From the NCBI GenBank assembly GCA_002689655.1, contig NZHC01000045.1, positions 112,483-176,482 of the forward strand: a stretch of 64,000 nt of DNA, read 5' to 3'. The position numbers were made by a program, and so were the translations under genes. Below are positions 54,646-63,864 of this stretch, piece after piece; the stretch's first letter is position 1, and every line of letters starts with the position of its first letter. Source of the stretch: Rhodopirellula sp. (GTDB lineage: Bacteria > Planctomycetota > Planctomycetia > Pirellulales > Pirellulaceae). Under the pieces are notes generated by a model. That model had not been told where the DNA came from and did no database searches. It saw nothing but the letters and a program-made list of their open reading frames with translations.

Positions 54646-55311
54646 ATGGAAACGACACTTCATCAGCAACTGAAACGCTGCTATGCCCAGGACGACGACA
54701 GTACAGAAGTTGTGCTGGGCCAGTATCGCATTGACGCAATACGTGATGATGAATTGATCGAAGTACAGTGCGCTTCACTTTCAGCGATCCGTGAAAAATG
54801 CCATAACTTACTGAAGCGACACCAACTGCGAGTGGTCAAGCCGGTGGTGGTGCGCACACGAATCGCCAAGGCTCAAAAACATGGTGGACCAGTAACCTCA
54901 CGAAGGCTGAGTCCCAAGCGTGGAAACCTGCTGGAACTCTTTGACGAGCTGATCTACTTCACTCGCGTCTTTCCGCATCCAAACCTGGTGATTGAGGTTC
55001 CACTGATCGAGATCGAGCAGTTGCGTCTTCCCGGAAAAAAACGGCAGAGACGCTGGCACAAAGATTTCAAAGTAGGAGATGTGCGACTGGAAACCATTCA
55101 ACGGTCTGTCGAGCTACGCACTCCCGCAGATCTTCTGGCACTTCTCAACATCCCACCAACCATTGAAAGCTTCAATACTGCTGACCTTGCAAAAATCATT
55201 GATCGTCCGCGATGGCATGCCCAACAAATTGCCTATGTGCTTCGAAAAACCGGAGCAATCAATTCGAAAGGACGTAATCGCAGGGGTATTATTTATCAGC
55301 GGGCAGCATGA
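54646..55311 (+). CDS. Nuclease-like hypothetical protein (possible PD-(D/E)XK fold)
   Basis: I cannot place this 221-residue protein in a named family. Residues 26-45 read QYRIDAIRDDELIEVQCASL, with D30, E39 and Q41 arranged as in some restriction-like nuclease cores (D...ExK, here ExQ); KPVVVRTRI then looks like the next core strand. The middle is basic (PGKKRQRRWHKDFKVGDVRL) and the C-terminus reads like a winged helix (ADLAKIIDRPRWHAQQIAYV). A nucleic-acid enzyme or binding protein is a fair inference; the Q in place of K makes catalysis uncertain. It follows pyrE by 47 bases and is followed by 467 bases with no secure gene. Confidence 0.55.
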   Translation: METTLHQQLKRCYAQDDDSTEVVLGQYRIDAIRDDELIEVQCASLSAIREKCHNLLKRHQLRVVKPVVVRTRIAKAQKHGGPVTSRRLSPKRGNLLELFDELIYFTRVFPHPNLVIEVPLIEIEQLRLPGKKRQRRWHKDFKVGDVRLETIQRSVELRTPADLLALLNIPPTIESFNTADLAKIIDRPRWHAQQIAYVLRKTGAINSKGRNRRGIIYQRAA

Positions 55312-55778
55312 CCAAGGTAATCTTTCGCTCGTTTCTGCGTCATGCTCTGATCAATTCAGATCCACCTGTCATGTTCAAGCTGCAATCAGTTGCGATCAAA
55401 CAGACTTTTGGCGAGTAGTCGTTTTGGTGTCGCGACAATCGACGTGAAATCATAACCGGGCTAATCGCATGGGAGACATCCCCATGAACCCAAAACAGCA
55501 AGCAAACGTAAGCCGAAGCTCGTTCAATTTTCAGAAAATCGATGAGAGCCTATCTCACACCCCGTCGCTGCTGGCACACATGACGCTTTCGCAGCACCGC
55601 AGGTGGATAGTGCGAGAAAGAGCTACGAATGCCGTTGATTCACAAACCAGTGAATCAACAGATCACGGCAAGCGCAAAGCACTGCGACGCGATGCGCTCG
55701 CCACAACCGAAAGCCGCACAAAATCATATCACGCAGGCTGAACTCCAGCTAAGCCAGACCCCTGTGGTTCAAACATGC
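55312..55778. other. Region without a secure gene before the large reverse gene
   Basis: 467 bases that should hold the ends of two convergent transcripts. A frame at 55469-55741 has GGGAG close before an inner ATG (55484) and could encode ~85 residues rich in Ser and Arg, but has no recognisable domain; I do not call it a gene. Confidence 0.35.
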
Positions 55779-58700
55779 TCAAGTCGTCTTCAACTTGAAG
55801 TTCGTTGGCTCAAGAGGACCACTGGTATTGACCTGATACCCAATACTCACGCTTCCACTCGATGCCACCGAACCGTTCCATGATAATGCTCGAAGGCGAT
55901 ATCGCGTCCCCTCATGGCTCACGATCTGCGCCCCCCAAATACTGTCAATCTGATGAGGTGAATCGAACTCGAGTTCCCAGGCATTCCACGACTGCTCACC
56001 GTTATTTGTGATCACAATCGATGCGACGTATCCCGTGCCCCACTGACTGGAAACATTCCACGCAACATCACCACTTGATTGTTCAGAATCATTATTCTGT
56101 ATCGTTGCAACGGCAGTGTCGTCAGCTAACGTTGCATTGACAACCTGACTCAAGGCAAGTTCAAAGGTCTCATCTGCCTCAACAGCAGCATCACCTTTGA
56201 CCAGTACCTCAATCGTCTTCTCCATCTCACCCGCCAAAAATTCCAATGTCCCCTGGGTTGGCACAAAGTCTTGATCAGCTTCCGCCGTGACAGCAACGGT
56301 CGAATATTCGACAGATGTGAATCCGCCCTCAGGAACCGCTTTCGAAAGTTTGACAGTGAATGCCAGTGTTTCGGTACCGGCATCAGGTTCCACCATGGAA
56401 ACATCACCCACAGTCATTTCGATGGCGTCATTACCGGATTCATCATTGCCTCCCGCACCTTGTCCATTGATGGTGATATTACGTGGACTTGTCACCACAT
56501 TCCCTGGATTGCCACTGAAACCCAGTGTCACACTGCCGCCGGGTTCAACAGTTCCATTCCAGCTTTCATTTTTCACGACATAATGTTGGCCGGAATGGCT
56601 TACCAATTTTGAACTCCAGAACTGCGTCAGATTATGTTCCCAGTCGAATTCGATCTCCCAACCATCCCACGCCTCGTCGGTACGATTGGTCAGTTTGAGT
56701 TCACCGGTAAATCCAGACCCCCAATCGTTAACAGTTCGATACTCAGCTGAGTTGTTGGAAGACCCCAAATCATCGTTTTTGATGATTACGCTCGCCGAAC
56801 CGTCGGCAATGACCGCACCCTGCGGCGATGAAAGCTCAACCGTTAAGGTCTCGTCAGTTTCGACGTCAAGATCCCCCTTAACGCTCAGTGAAATCACAGC
56901 AGACAAACTTCCTGCGGGAATGGTCACCGAGCCCATTTTGCTTTGATAGTCGGAACCCGCCACCGCTGTTCCATCCATGGTGGTGTAATTGACAGTGACA
57001 TCTTCGCTAGCCACTGTCGAAAGTGAAACCACCACATCAGCAACGGACACATCAGATTCTCCCTCATCAAGGCTGGTATCAGCGACAGATAACATCGGAA
57101 CTGACTGCCCCACATCGGCGAGGGTGCCATTGACATAGACATTGAATGGGATCGTCGTGACATTACCTGGGCTTCCGCCCAAGCCTATGACCACACTCTG
57201 CCCTGGCCCAACCGTACCATTCCAGAATTCGTTATCGATCACAAAACTGCCATCACTATTTTCGATCAAAAGAGCATTCCAGACCTGGCTGATTTCATGG
57301 GTCCAATCAAACTCCAGTCGCCATCCCGCCCAGGCTTCATCTCCACGATTGGTGAGTGTGATCTCGCCATTGAATCCAGTACCCCAATCATCGGTGGTGC
57401 GATAGGAGAACCCAGCAGGCACGACTGTTTGATCGTTGTCCACAATCGTGCCCTCAGCGTTTGCATCGGCTAGCGTTGCATTGACGGCATTACTCAAATT
57501 GACTTGGAACGACTCCCTACCTTCCTCAAGCAGGTCTCCGTTCACATCCACGGTGATTGTCTGATCTATCTGGCCTGCGGGGATGGTCAAAGTACCCGTT
57601 ACATCCGTGTAATCACCCGGTGCAACCGCGGAACCTGATGTCGTCGCATAATCAAAGGTGACATCTTCCGACGCGACGTCTGAGAGCAACACAGTAAAGG
57701 ACATCGATTTTGTTCCCGTGTCACCCTCGGTCACACTTGCATCACTGACACTGAGTGAAGGGAATGAGGGCTCAGTATTGTCATCATCCACGATGGTGAT
57801 CATAGCATTTGCATCAGCCAATGAAGCATGAGTTGCATTGGTCAGATTGACGAAGAACAATTCATCTGGCTCGACATTTGCATCGGGATTCACATGGATC
57901 TGTATCGTTTTCGTGACTTCGCCAGGAAGAAATGTCAACGTACCGCTGCTAACTGTATAGTCACTTTCAGCAACGGCAGTTCCATCAACCGTGGAGTACT
58001 CCACGGTGACGGTTTGCATCGAGGCAGCAGACAAATTTACGGTCACCACAGCAACGGTCGATGAGTCTCCGCTGGCATCGGAAAAATCTGACTGCACCGT
58101 TTCCAAACCATCAACTTTATTCTCATGAATGGTTTGCCAGTCATCCTTGAGAATTCCACCGGTATCGCCGGAATTTGGATTCCACGACCAATAAGTCCAA
58201 CTAATACCTTCTTGCCCGGATTCAAGATCGTTATCACCATCTCCATCGAGATCACCTTTGAGGTACTCAACCATGGTATCGAACCACTGCTGGTCACTGA
58301 CGGTTTCGAGCTTGCTACCGAACTCACCCAGCAGAACAGGTGCGATCCCATCACGGAACAGATAGCCCCAGTTTTCATTCCAAATTTCCGTGAGATTGTC
58401 TGGATAAGCAGGGTCACTGAAGTAGTCCTGTTGATAGACACTGGCGGGATAATCGTGAGCGGAATAGACAAGACGATTCTCCACCTCCAAACGCACTGGC
58501 GCGTCACCAGCATTGGACAAATTCCCTCCCCACCAGTAGTACCCCGAGGACGCTGCTTCTACACCTTCCACAATGATCAGCAAGTCCGGGTTCGCCGCAA
58601 GAACGGCATTGCCAGCCCGTTCGGCAGCCAACCGCCAATCATTGGCTGACCCGTCACCCCAAGTTGCACCACCGTGAGGCTCATTGTGCAAATCGATTCC

Positions 58701-61187
58701 GACCACTGAGCTGTTATTGGCGTACCGAGTTGCCAACCGTGTCAGGTGATCGATCCAGACAGATTCAGGATACTCCGCGGAATACCAGAGCCCGGATTCG
58801 TTGGCACTATTTCCAGCCGCTGAACGATGATGATCCAGGATCACCCGTAAGCCAAGTTCGTCAGCCTGTGCCACGATCCGGTCCATAATTTCCAGACCGT
58901 TCAGTCCCTCCAAGTCAGGATTTTTACTGAAGTCGATACCATTGGGGATACTCTCAGCGTCGAAAAGCTCATCACTGTATGGCAGGCGAATGGTGTTGAA
59001 ACCTTCCGCCTTCATTTGCTCCATCATTCCTACATACCCTCTGCTCCAAAGTCCGTGAGGAGCAAAATTAGTTGTCTCGAAGCCAAACCAGTTCACTCCC
59101 GCAAGTCGCACGGACTCACCTGCTTCATCAACAATCTGATTTCCGAGCGTTGACAGTGCGCCACTGGAAACATTCCCGATGGTTCCTTCATTCACGACAA
59201 CATCAACCACTGAAAGCGATGGCATCATGCCATCCATGTCACCACCGTGATCATGATTGCCATGATCATGGGAATTCCCACTTCCCGGACGTGTCTGATT
59301 TCCATCAGTCGTCTCGCCAGGAGGCGCTGCCGGAGTCAGCAACTCGGATCGACTGACCAATGTCAATTCGTCGACAGAGAAACCAAAATGCAACTCCAAC
59401 TGATCTTCGACAATTTGATCATGGTGAAACTCAATGTTGGCTGGCACCAAATCACTCTTTAAAACCCCGCTCAACAACACGCTTTGGTTGGTTGGCTGGA
59501 CCGAAATCAGCAACCCCTCCGATGTCTCCTCCACGCTCAGCCGTTCGCGTGTTCCAAAGTAGAGAAAACTAAGCTTCGTCGTTTCTGGATCAAAATCATC
59601 AATTCGTTCCTGAACACCGTACTCATGTGAACGGACATAGACCGTATCAGCCTCTCGAGGCCCAACACCCTGCTCCCAAGAAACAACGCCACCAATGTCC
59701 TGACGCAGATGTTCGTTGGCGACCACACCGTAATTGTGAATGCTCAAGTCGGTAAAACTGCGATCCTTGACAACCTGATATTCAGGAGTCCACGCCCAAG
59801 GATTCACGATTGCAACTTCCCCACTTTCCAATTTCCCGAGAATCAGGTTATGAACGGAAATATCGCCAAAGTCGAGCCGATCTTCGTCGGGATTGAAGTT
59901 CATAATATCGGCTGCAGCAGGATTAACAGGGAAGACATTTCCCGTCAAATCACCTAGTCCTGAATCGTTATTATCGCCCGTGGGATTGTCACCGCCACCA
60001 TCATCACCGCCACCATCATCACCGCTGCCATCATCACCGCTGCCTATGGTGAACTGACCGAGAGTTTGAGCAAATTCAAAGGGCTCCTGTGGCACACCAC
60101 TACAAGTCAGTGCGAGTGTTCCAAACGTTTCACAGGGGGCATCACGATTGGCCGACCATGCTGAAAGAAAGCCCATCCCGACTTCATCTGCAAAGTCCAA
60201 CAGTTTTTCGGCATCTTCCAAGTAGAACCGTTCTGACATCACGTCATTCTGTCCAATCATGGGAGTGACACCAACGAGACTCCACAATTCGGCATCAGTC
60301 ACTTGCACACCGGCTGCATCGTAGGCACCACGCATCTGATCAAAGAGGCTTTCTGCTGCTTCAATGGCATAATCACCCATCTGCCCCTCTGGGTTCGGGG
60401 CAGCCGAGTCACCGTAATCCATCGCCATGATATTGACTCCACCGATATCAACGCCGTAACTCAACGCGGACTCAACCACGTACAGGCCATCATTGGTCAA
60501 ACCACTTGGTAGCACAGGCAAAGTGAACCAGACCTCCAGAGGCCTCCCATCAACGGTGGCTTGGTCCTGCAGATTTCGAATGGCCTGAGATCGACGATCA
60601 ATCGATACCTCATCTGCAACCCAAGATCCTTCAACATCAAAATCAATCCAGGTCAGTGCGTATTGATCAACAACTGCCTGATAAGCTTGGGTCAAGTCAT
60701 CAACATCAGTAATTGCAGCCGCCAACGGCGTCCCTGCGGCACCACCAAATGACACAAGAACTTCTCCACCCAACTCCCGCAAAGCATCGATTTGATCGCC
60801 ACGGTAACCGGAATCAACGCTGTAGTAACCACCCCAACTGGGTTCACTGGTTGCCGGATCAGCGACAACAAATGCCAGGGTGACGTACTTCACACCCTCA
60901 TCTTTAGCAAGTTCAACAAAGTTGAATGGTGGCCAAAGAGTGGTATCGACATAGGGAGCAAAAACCTGATCCGGTATGTCAGCCCTCATGTCGGAAGCAT
61001 CATTTGAATCACTGGCTGCAGCATGGAAGCCAGATGTGAATCCCGACGATGCCTCCATTCCGCTTGATGCGGTCATCGTGATCCGTTGCTCTAGGAATTC
61101 GAGCTGAGCGCGGCGGCGTGCGCGACGTTTGCGCTGCGCACGGTCGAAACTACGGGAGCCTAAAAGCTCGCGGAAGCGGATTTGCAT
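55779..61187 (-). CDS. Giant secreted GH18 + GH5 enzyme with Calx-beta and CBM2 domains
   Basis: The 1802-residue protein has an N-terminal planctomycete sorting segment (QRKRRARRRAQLEFLEQR), then a GH18-like domain (~75-375; D182, D184 and E186 in WIDFDVEG), an acidic linker (GDDGGGDD repeats, 383-403) and a region I cannot name (~410-618). GH5 follows (~673-1030; acid/base E836 in DLHNEPHGG, nucleophile E955 in LLGEFGSK, DLDGDGDND loop at 979). The tail has Calx-beta (1043-1137 and 1144-1253), CBM2 (1258-1354), Calx-beta (1364-1474), CBM2 (1481-1575), Calx-beta (1588-1701) and CBM2 (1707-1801). The CBMs bind cellulose or chitin. GH18 and GH5 in one chain suggest attack on mixed beta-glycans. 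The first Asp of DxxDxDxE is Thr179. Confidence 0.88.
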   Translation of the reverse strand: MQIRFRELLGSRSFDRAQRKRRARRRAQLEFLEQRITMTASSGMEASSGFTSGFHAAASDSNDASDMRADIPDQVFAPYVDTTLWPPFNFVELAKDEGVKYVTLAFVVADPATSEPSWGGYYSVDSGYRGDQIDALRELGGEVLVSFGGAAGTPLAAAITDVDDLTQAYQAVVDQYALTWIDFDVEGSWVADEVSIDRRSQAIRNLQDQATVDGRPLEVWFTLPVLPSGLTNDGLYVVESALSYGVDIGGVNIMAMDYGDSAAPNPEGQMGDYAIEAAESLFDQMRGAYDAAGVQVTDAELWSLVGVTPMIGQNDVMSERFYLEDAEKLLDFADEVGMGFLSAWSANRDAPCETFGTLALTCSGVPQEPFEFAQTLGQFTIGSGDDGSGDDGGGDDGGGDNPTGDNNDSGLGDLTGNVFPVNPAAADIMNFNPDEDRLDFGDISVHNLILGKLESGEVAIVNPWAWTPEYQVVKDRSFTDLSIHNYGVVANEHLRQDIGGVVSWEQGVGPREADTVYVRSHEYGVQERIDDFDPETTKLSFLYFGTRERLSVEETSEGLLISVQPTNQSVLLSGVLKSDLVPANIEFHHDQIVEDQLELHFGFSVDELTLVSRSELLTPAAPPGETTDGNQTRPGSGNSHDHGNHDHGGDMDGMMPSLSVVDVVVNEGTIGNVSSGALSTLGNQIVDEAGESVRLAGVNWFGFETTNFAPHGLWSRGYVGMMEQMKAEGFNTIRLPYSDELFDAESIPNGIDFSKNPDLEGLNGLEIMDRIVAQADELGLRVILDHHRSAAGNSANESGLWYSAEYPESVWIDHLTRLATRYANNSSVVGIDLHNEPHGGATWGDGSANDWRLAAERAGNAVLAANPDLLIIVEGVEAASSGYYWWGGNLSNAGDAPVRLEVENRLVYSAHDYPASVYQQDYFSDPAYPDNLTEIWNENWGYLFRDGIAPVLLGEFGSKLETVSDQQWFDTMVEYLKGDLDGDGDNDLESGQEGISWTYWSWNPNSGDTGGILKDDWQTIHENKVDGLETVQSDFSDASGDSSTVAVVTVNLSAASMQTVTVEYSTVDGTAVAESDYTVSSGTLTFLPGEVTKTIQIHVNPDANVEPDELFFVNLTNATHASLADANAMITIVDDDNTEPSFPSLSVSDASVTEGDTGTKSMSFTVLLSDVASEDVTFDYATTSGSAVAPGDYTDVTGTLTIPAGQIDQTITVDVNGDLLEEGRESFQVNLSNAVNATLADANAEGTIVDNDQTVVPAGFSYRTTDDWGTGFNGEITLTNRGDEAWAGWRLEFDWTHEISQVWNALLIENSDGSFVIDNEFWNGTVGPGQSVVIGLGGSPGNVTTIPFNVYVNGTLADVGQSVPMLSVADTSLDEGESDVSVADVVVSLSTVASEDVTVNYTTMDGTAVAGSDYQSKMGSVTIPAGSLSAVISLSVKGDLDVETDETLTVELSSPQGAVIADGSASVIIKNDDLGSSNNSAEYRTVNDWGSGFTGELKLTNRTDEAWDGWEIEFDWEHNLTQFWSSKLVSHSGQHYVVKNESWNGTVEPGGSVTLGFSGNPGNVVTSPRNITINGQGAGGNDESGNDAIEMTVGDVSMVEPDAGTETLAFTVKLSKAVPEGGFTSVEYSTVAVTAEADQDFVPTQGTLEFLAGEMEKTIEVLVKGDAAVEADETFELALSQVVNATLADDTAVATIQNNDSEQSSGDVAWNVSSQWGTGYVASIVITNNGEQSWNAWELEFDSPHQIDSIWGAQIVSHEGTRYRLRALSWNGSVASSGSVSIGYQVNTSGPLEPTNFKLKTT
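59995..60040 (-). repeat. Acidic linker repeat
   Basis: Repeats of about 15 bases encode GDDGSGDDGGGDDGGGDD, separating the GH18-like domain from the next part of the large enzyme. Confidence 0.75.
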
Positions 61188-61829
61188 TGTCTTGACCTGT
61201 GTAGAAAAGATTGTTTGGTCATGGGCAGCGACCCAAGTGAATAGACTTTGAGTCTATGAATGTTTTTCAAATACGACAAACTTTTTCATTTTGGTAGTGA
61301 CACAAAACGGGTCACAGACACCCTTTCTTCGCCATTTAAACACCTTCAGCAGGGGGGGTCAGACACAGACCTCAAGATCAACCCAACTCATCTACACAAC
61401 ACAATGGAATGAAAAAACACGTCAAACATCGCAATAAGTGCACTGCCGAGAGTGAGCAGCCTACGAAAAACACGGTCATTCACACTCACTGGCCGCCAAA
61501 CAAGAACGCGACTAGAGACTCAAAAAAAATGCTTTGCGTAAATCCGCAGCCTGAGACACTTCGGCAGTATTCGGAAGCCAAATCCATGATTAGCGGATGG
61601 TAGCGATCTCAAAACACAGTTCGATGACTACTGCGTCGAACAAGAGCAGCAAACAAATCGCATCGCAAAAACTTCCGATCCACTTTCACCGTATCGGGCC
61701 AGTTCGTCCATTAGCTCACACTGTCAACGGACAAGCTCAAGCCGTTACTGCTGGCCTGAACCTACCCAAAACCAACTTCGTCATTCTCAGTGAGTGAAAG
61801 CAGAGAGAAACAGATTCAACCTGAAGTCG
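61188..61829. other. Promoter-side region of the giant enzyme with hairpin and short repeats
   Basis: 642 bases between the large reverse gene and pabB. It holds ATAGACT-TTG-AGTCTAT, a perfect 7-bp stem at 61241-61257, followed on the forward strand by GAATGTTTTT. Two related strings, GGGTCACAGACACC (61310s) and GGGTCAGACACAGACC (61355s), recur in the same orientation. Short forward frames at 61409-61603 and 61597-61797 have no support. Confidence 0.4.
61241..61257. promoter_or_regulatory. Perfect inverted repeat upstream of the GH18/GH5 gene
   Basis: ATAGACT and AGTCTAT flank a 3-base loop, 54 bases before the start of the large reverse gene. It suits a regulator-binding site or leader hairpin; the forward strand version with a T-run five bases later could also stop transcription coming from the left. 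Confidence 0.4.
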
Positions 61830-63350
61830 CTAAACAGACTCAACAGCTCGCAACATTCCTTTGGCCTTGTCCCATGTCTCCGCCTCCTCCGCATCGGGCA
61901 AGCTACGAGCAGTGATACCGCCACCGACAGGAATTTGCCATTGCCCGTGAGCAGCGGTAATCGTTCGTATCAGGATATTAAAATCGGCATCGCCCCCACA
62001 GCTAATGTACCCCATCGAACCACAGTAGGGCCCGCGAGGATTTGGTTCCATGCGGGCAATCGTGCGCATCGCCTCAATTTTCGGTGCCCCGGTCACACTG
62101 CCTCCAGGAAAACAAACCCGAAGCAGATCAACCACGTTCTTGCCGTTCAGCAACTCTCCACTTACGACAGAGACGAGATGCTGGACAAATTCGTATTTTT
62201 CCAACTCACACAACTGCCTGACTCGGACACTGTCATCACGACAGACTCGAGAAAGATCGTTTCGCATCAGATCAACGATCATGACATTCTCAGCACGATC
62301 TTTCTCACTTTCGGTAAGTTCTTCAGCTAAGGCATCGTCCGTTGAATCATTGCCTGTTCGAGGCACCGTGCCTTTGATTGGTCTGGTTTCGACCAAGGAA
62401 CCTCGCACCTGCAAAAAGCCCTCTGGTGAACTACTCAAGACCGTAAAACCCTCACCCCCATAATAAGCACTGAAAGGCGCCGGATTTTTTTCGCGCAGCC
62501 GAACATACAAATCTGGTGATTTAAGATGCTGCTGCACCAACAATCGTTGGGCCAGATTCACCTGGAATGAATCACCGTTTCGAATTGCGTTTACTACCTC
62601 AGCAACACTCTGCTGAAACTTCTCGCTTGTAAAATTGCTGGTCACGGAAGGATGATCAGTTGGAAATTGCTGATACAAAGGAACTGCCGCGAGGTGGTGA
62701 TCGCTTGAGACCTCGGACTTTAACAATCCACAACCAGTCAATTCGTTGCCTGGTAACGCAGGGGTTTTTGAAACAACTTCGGTTTGATTTTCTGGCAAAG
62801 CTTCCGTTTCAGGATTTCCAAACAACCACTGCTGCACGTAATCAGCTCTCTGCCCCGCCACCGAAAATCGCTGGCTTGGATCAGTGGCGGAAAGCCCTTG
62901 GCTGATCAACCACCCTTTGCCAAGCTGATGATCAAACGCGATGCTCCAGTCGTACAAACCGAGTGAGATGGCGGGAGTTGGCAGATCATTGGCCTCAGGC
63001 ATTCCAACCGATTCCAACCAAGTTGCTGCTTCATAACCGATCAATCCTGCAATCCCCCCCTGAAATGGCGGTAAAGAGGGATCATGATTACCAGGCAGTG
63101 CATCACACCATTGAGCAAGAACGGGCCAAGGGTCAGGGTCACCTGCGAAAGCAACGAGGGATTTGATGGGATCAGCCGTCAGAAAACTGTATCGCCCAAG
63201 CGGCTGCCCCTGAGGATCACGTGGGCCACGGGAAACAGAATCAAGCCACAGACACCCAGGCAGTAGGGACAGACGCGAAAACAGCTCTACCAAACAGACA
63301 TCGTGTGGCAGGGGGCGGACAATCGGCAAAGATTCGTTTTGAGGGTCCAT
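61830..63350 (-). CDS. pabB: Aminodeoxychorismate synthase component I
   Basis: PabB converts chorismate to aminodeoxychorismate for folate synthesis, using ammonia from a glutaminase subunit not seen here. The 506-residue protein has GGIAGLIGYEAATWLE, SFQVNLAQRL, LSSSPEGFL, TRPIKGTVPRTG with the Lys typical of PabB rather than TrpE, AENVMIVDLMRNDLSRV and PGGSVTGAPKIEAM. It ends ARSLPDAEEAETWDKAKGML, the family C-terminus. It starts 16 bases after tsaE on the same strand, so both likely share a transcript. An insert of ~70 residues (185-250) before the catalytic half is longer than usual. Confidence 0.93.
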   Translation of the reverse strand: MDPQNESLPIVRPLPHDVCLVELFSRLSLLPGCLWLDSVSRGPRDPQGQPLGRYSFLTADPIKSLVAFAGDPDPWPVLAQWCDALPGNHDPSLPPFQGGIAGLIGYEAATWLESVGMPEANDLPTPAISLGLYDWSIAFDHQLGKGWLISQGLSATDPSQRFSVAGQRADYVQQWLFGNPETEALPENQTEVVSKTPALPGNELTGCGLLKSEVSSDHHLAAVPLYQQFPTDHPSVTSNFTSEKFQQSVAEVVNAIRNGDSFQVNLAQRLLVQQHLKSPDLYVRLREKNPAPFSAYYGGEGFTVLSSSPEGFLQVRGSLVETRPIKGTVPRTGNDSTDDALAEELTESEKDRAENVMIVDLMRNDLSRVCRDDSVRVRQLCELEKYEFVQHLVSVVSGELLNGKNVVDLLRVCFPGGSVTGAPKIEAMRTIARMEPNPRGPYCGSMGYISCGGDADFNILIRTITAAHGQWQIPVGGGITARSLPDAEEAETWDKAKGMLRAVESV

Positions 63351-63366
63351 CAGCTCTATCTGCAGC

Positions 63367-63864
63367 TTAGCCTTTGGGCATCATTTCTCGTAGTGCCGTT
63401 TTGACCACCTGCGACAGTTCGTTATCCGATGTCCAAATTTTGACAGATCGTGTGTCTGGTTGCTGAGCAATGCGCATCTCTACCCACAACGAATTTCTCG
63501 GCATCACGTCCTCAACACGGTCAGCCCATTCAATCAAAGTCCATGCCTGTTCCTGATCAAAGAGTTCTTCAACTCCCAGTTCAAGAAATTCGTCTTCATC
63601 CGCAACCCGATAGGCGTCCATATGATGCAGGGTCTGATCACCGCCATGATGTGACTGCAACAACGTGAAGGTGGGACTGGTAACATCAGCCCGATCTATC
63701 CCAATCGCAGTTGAGATTGCTTGGACCAGTGTCGTTTTCCCCACCCCAAGCGTCCCGACCAGACCGATCGTCATCCGCCGAGGCAAACACTCAACGAACC
63801 GAGAGGCCAGTTTGTGCAAGCCATTGAGGTCCAGCGATTCGATCAAGAGGTCCGAATTCATCAT
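63367..63864 (-). CDS. tsaE: tRNA threonylcarbamoyladenosine ATPase TsaE
   Basis: TsaE is the ATPase that helps TsaB/TsaD place t6A at A37 of tRNAs. The 165-residue protein has Walker A GTLGVGKTTLVQ, the SPTFTLLQSH motif, HHMDAYRVADEDEFLELG and LIEWADRVEDVMP, all family hallmarks. The start is one of two adjacent ATGs (63864/63861). Its start overlaps the stop of the preceding reverse gene by four bases, and pabB follows after 16 bases, so three genes appear coupled. Confidence 0.94.
   Translation of the reverse strand: MMNSDLLIESLDLNGLHKLASRFVECLPRRMTIGLVGTLGVGKTTLVQAISTAIGIDRADVTSPTFTLLQSHHGGDQTLHHMDAYRVADEDEFLELGVEELFDQEQAWTLIEWADRVEDVMPRNSLWVEMRIAQQPDTRSVKIWTSDNELSQVVKTALREMMPKG

Noticed and set aside
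61409-61797. Two small forward frames before pabB
   Set aside because: No ribosome site, domain or coding-like composition; they sit in the regulatory side of the large reverse gene.
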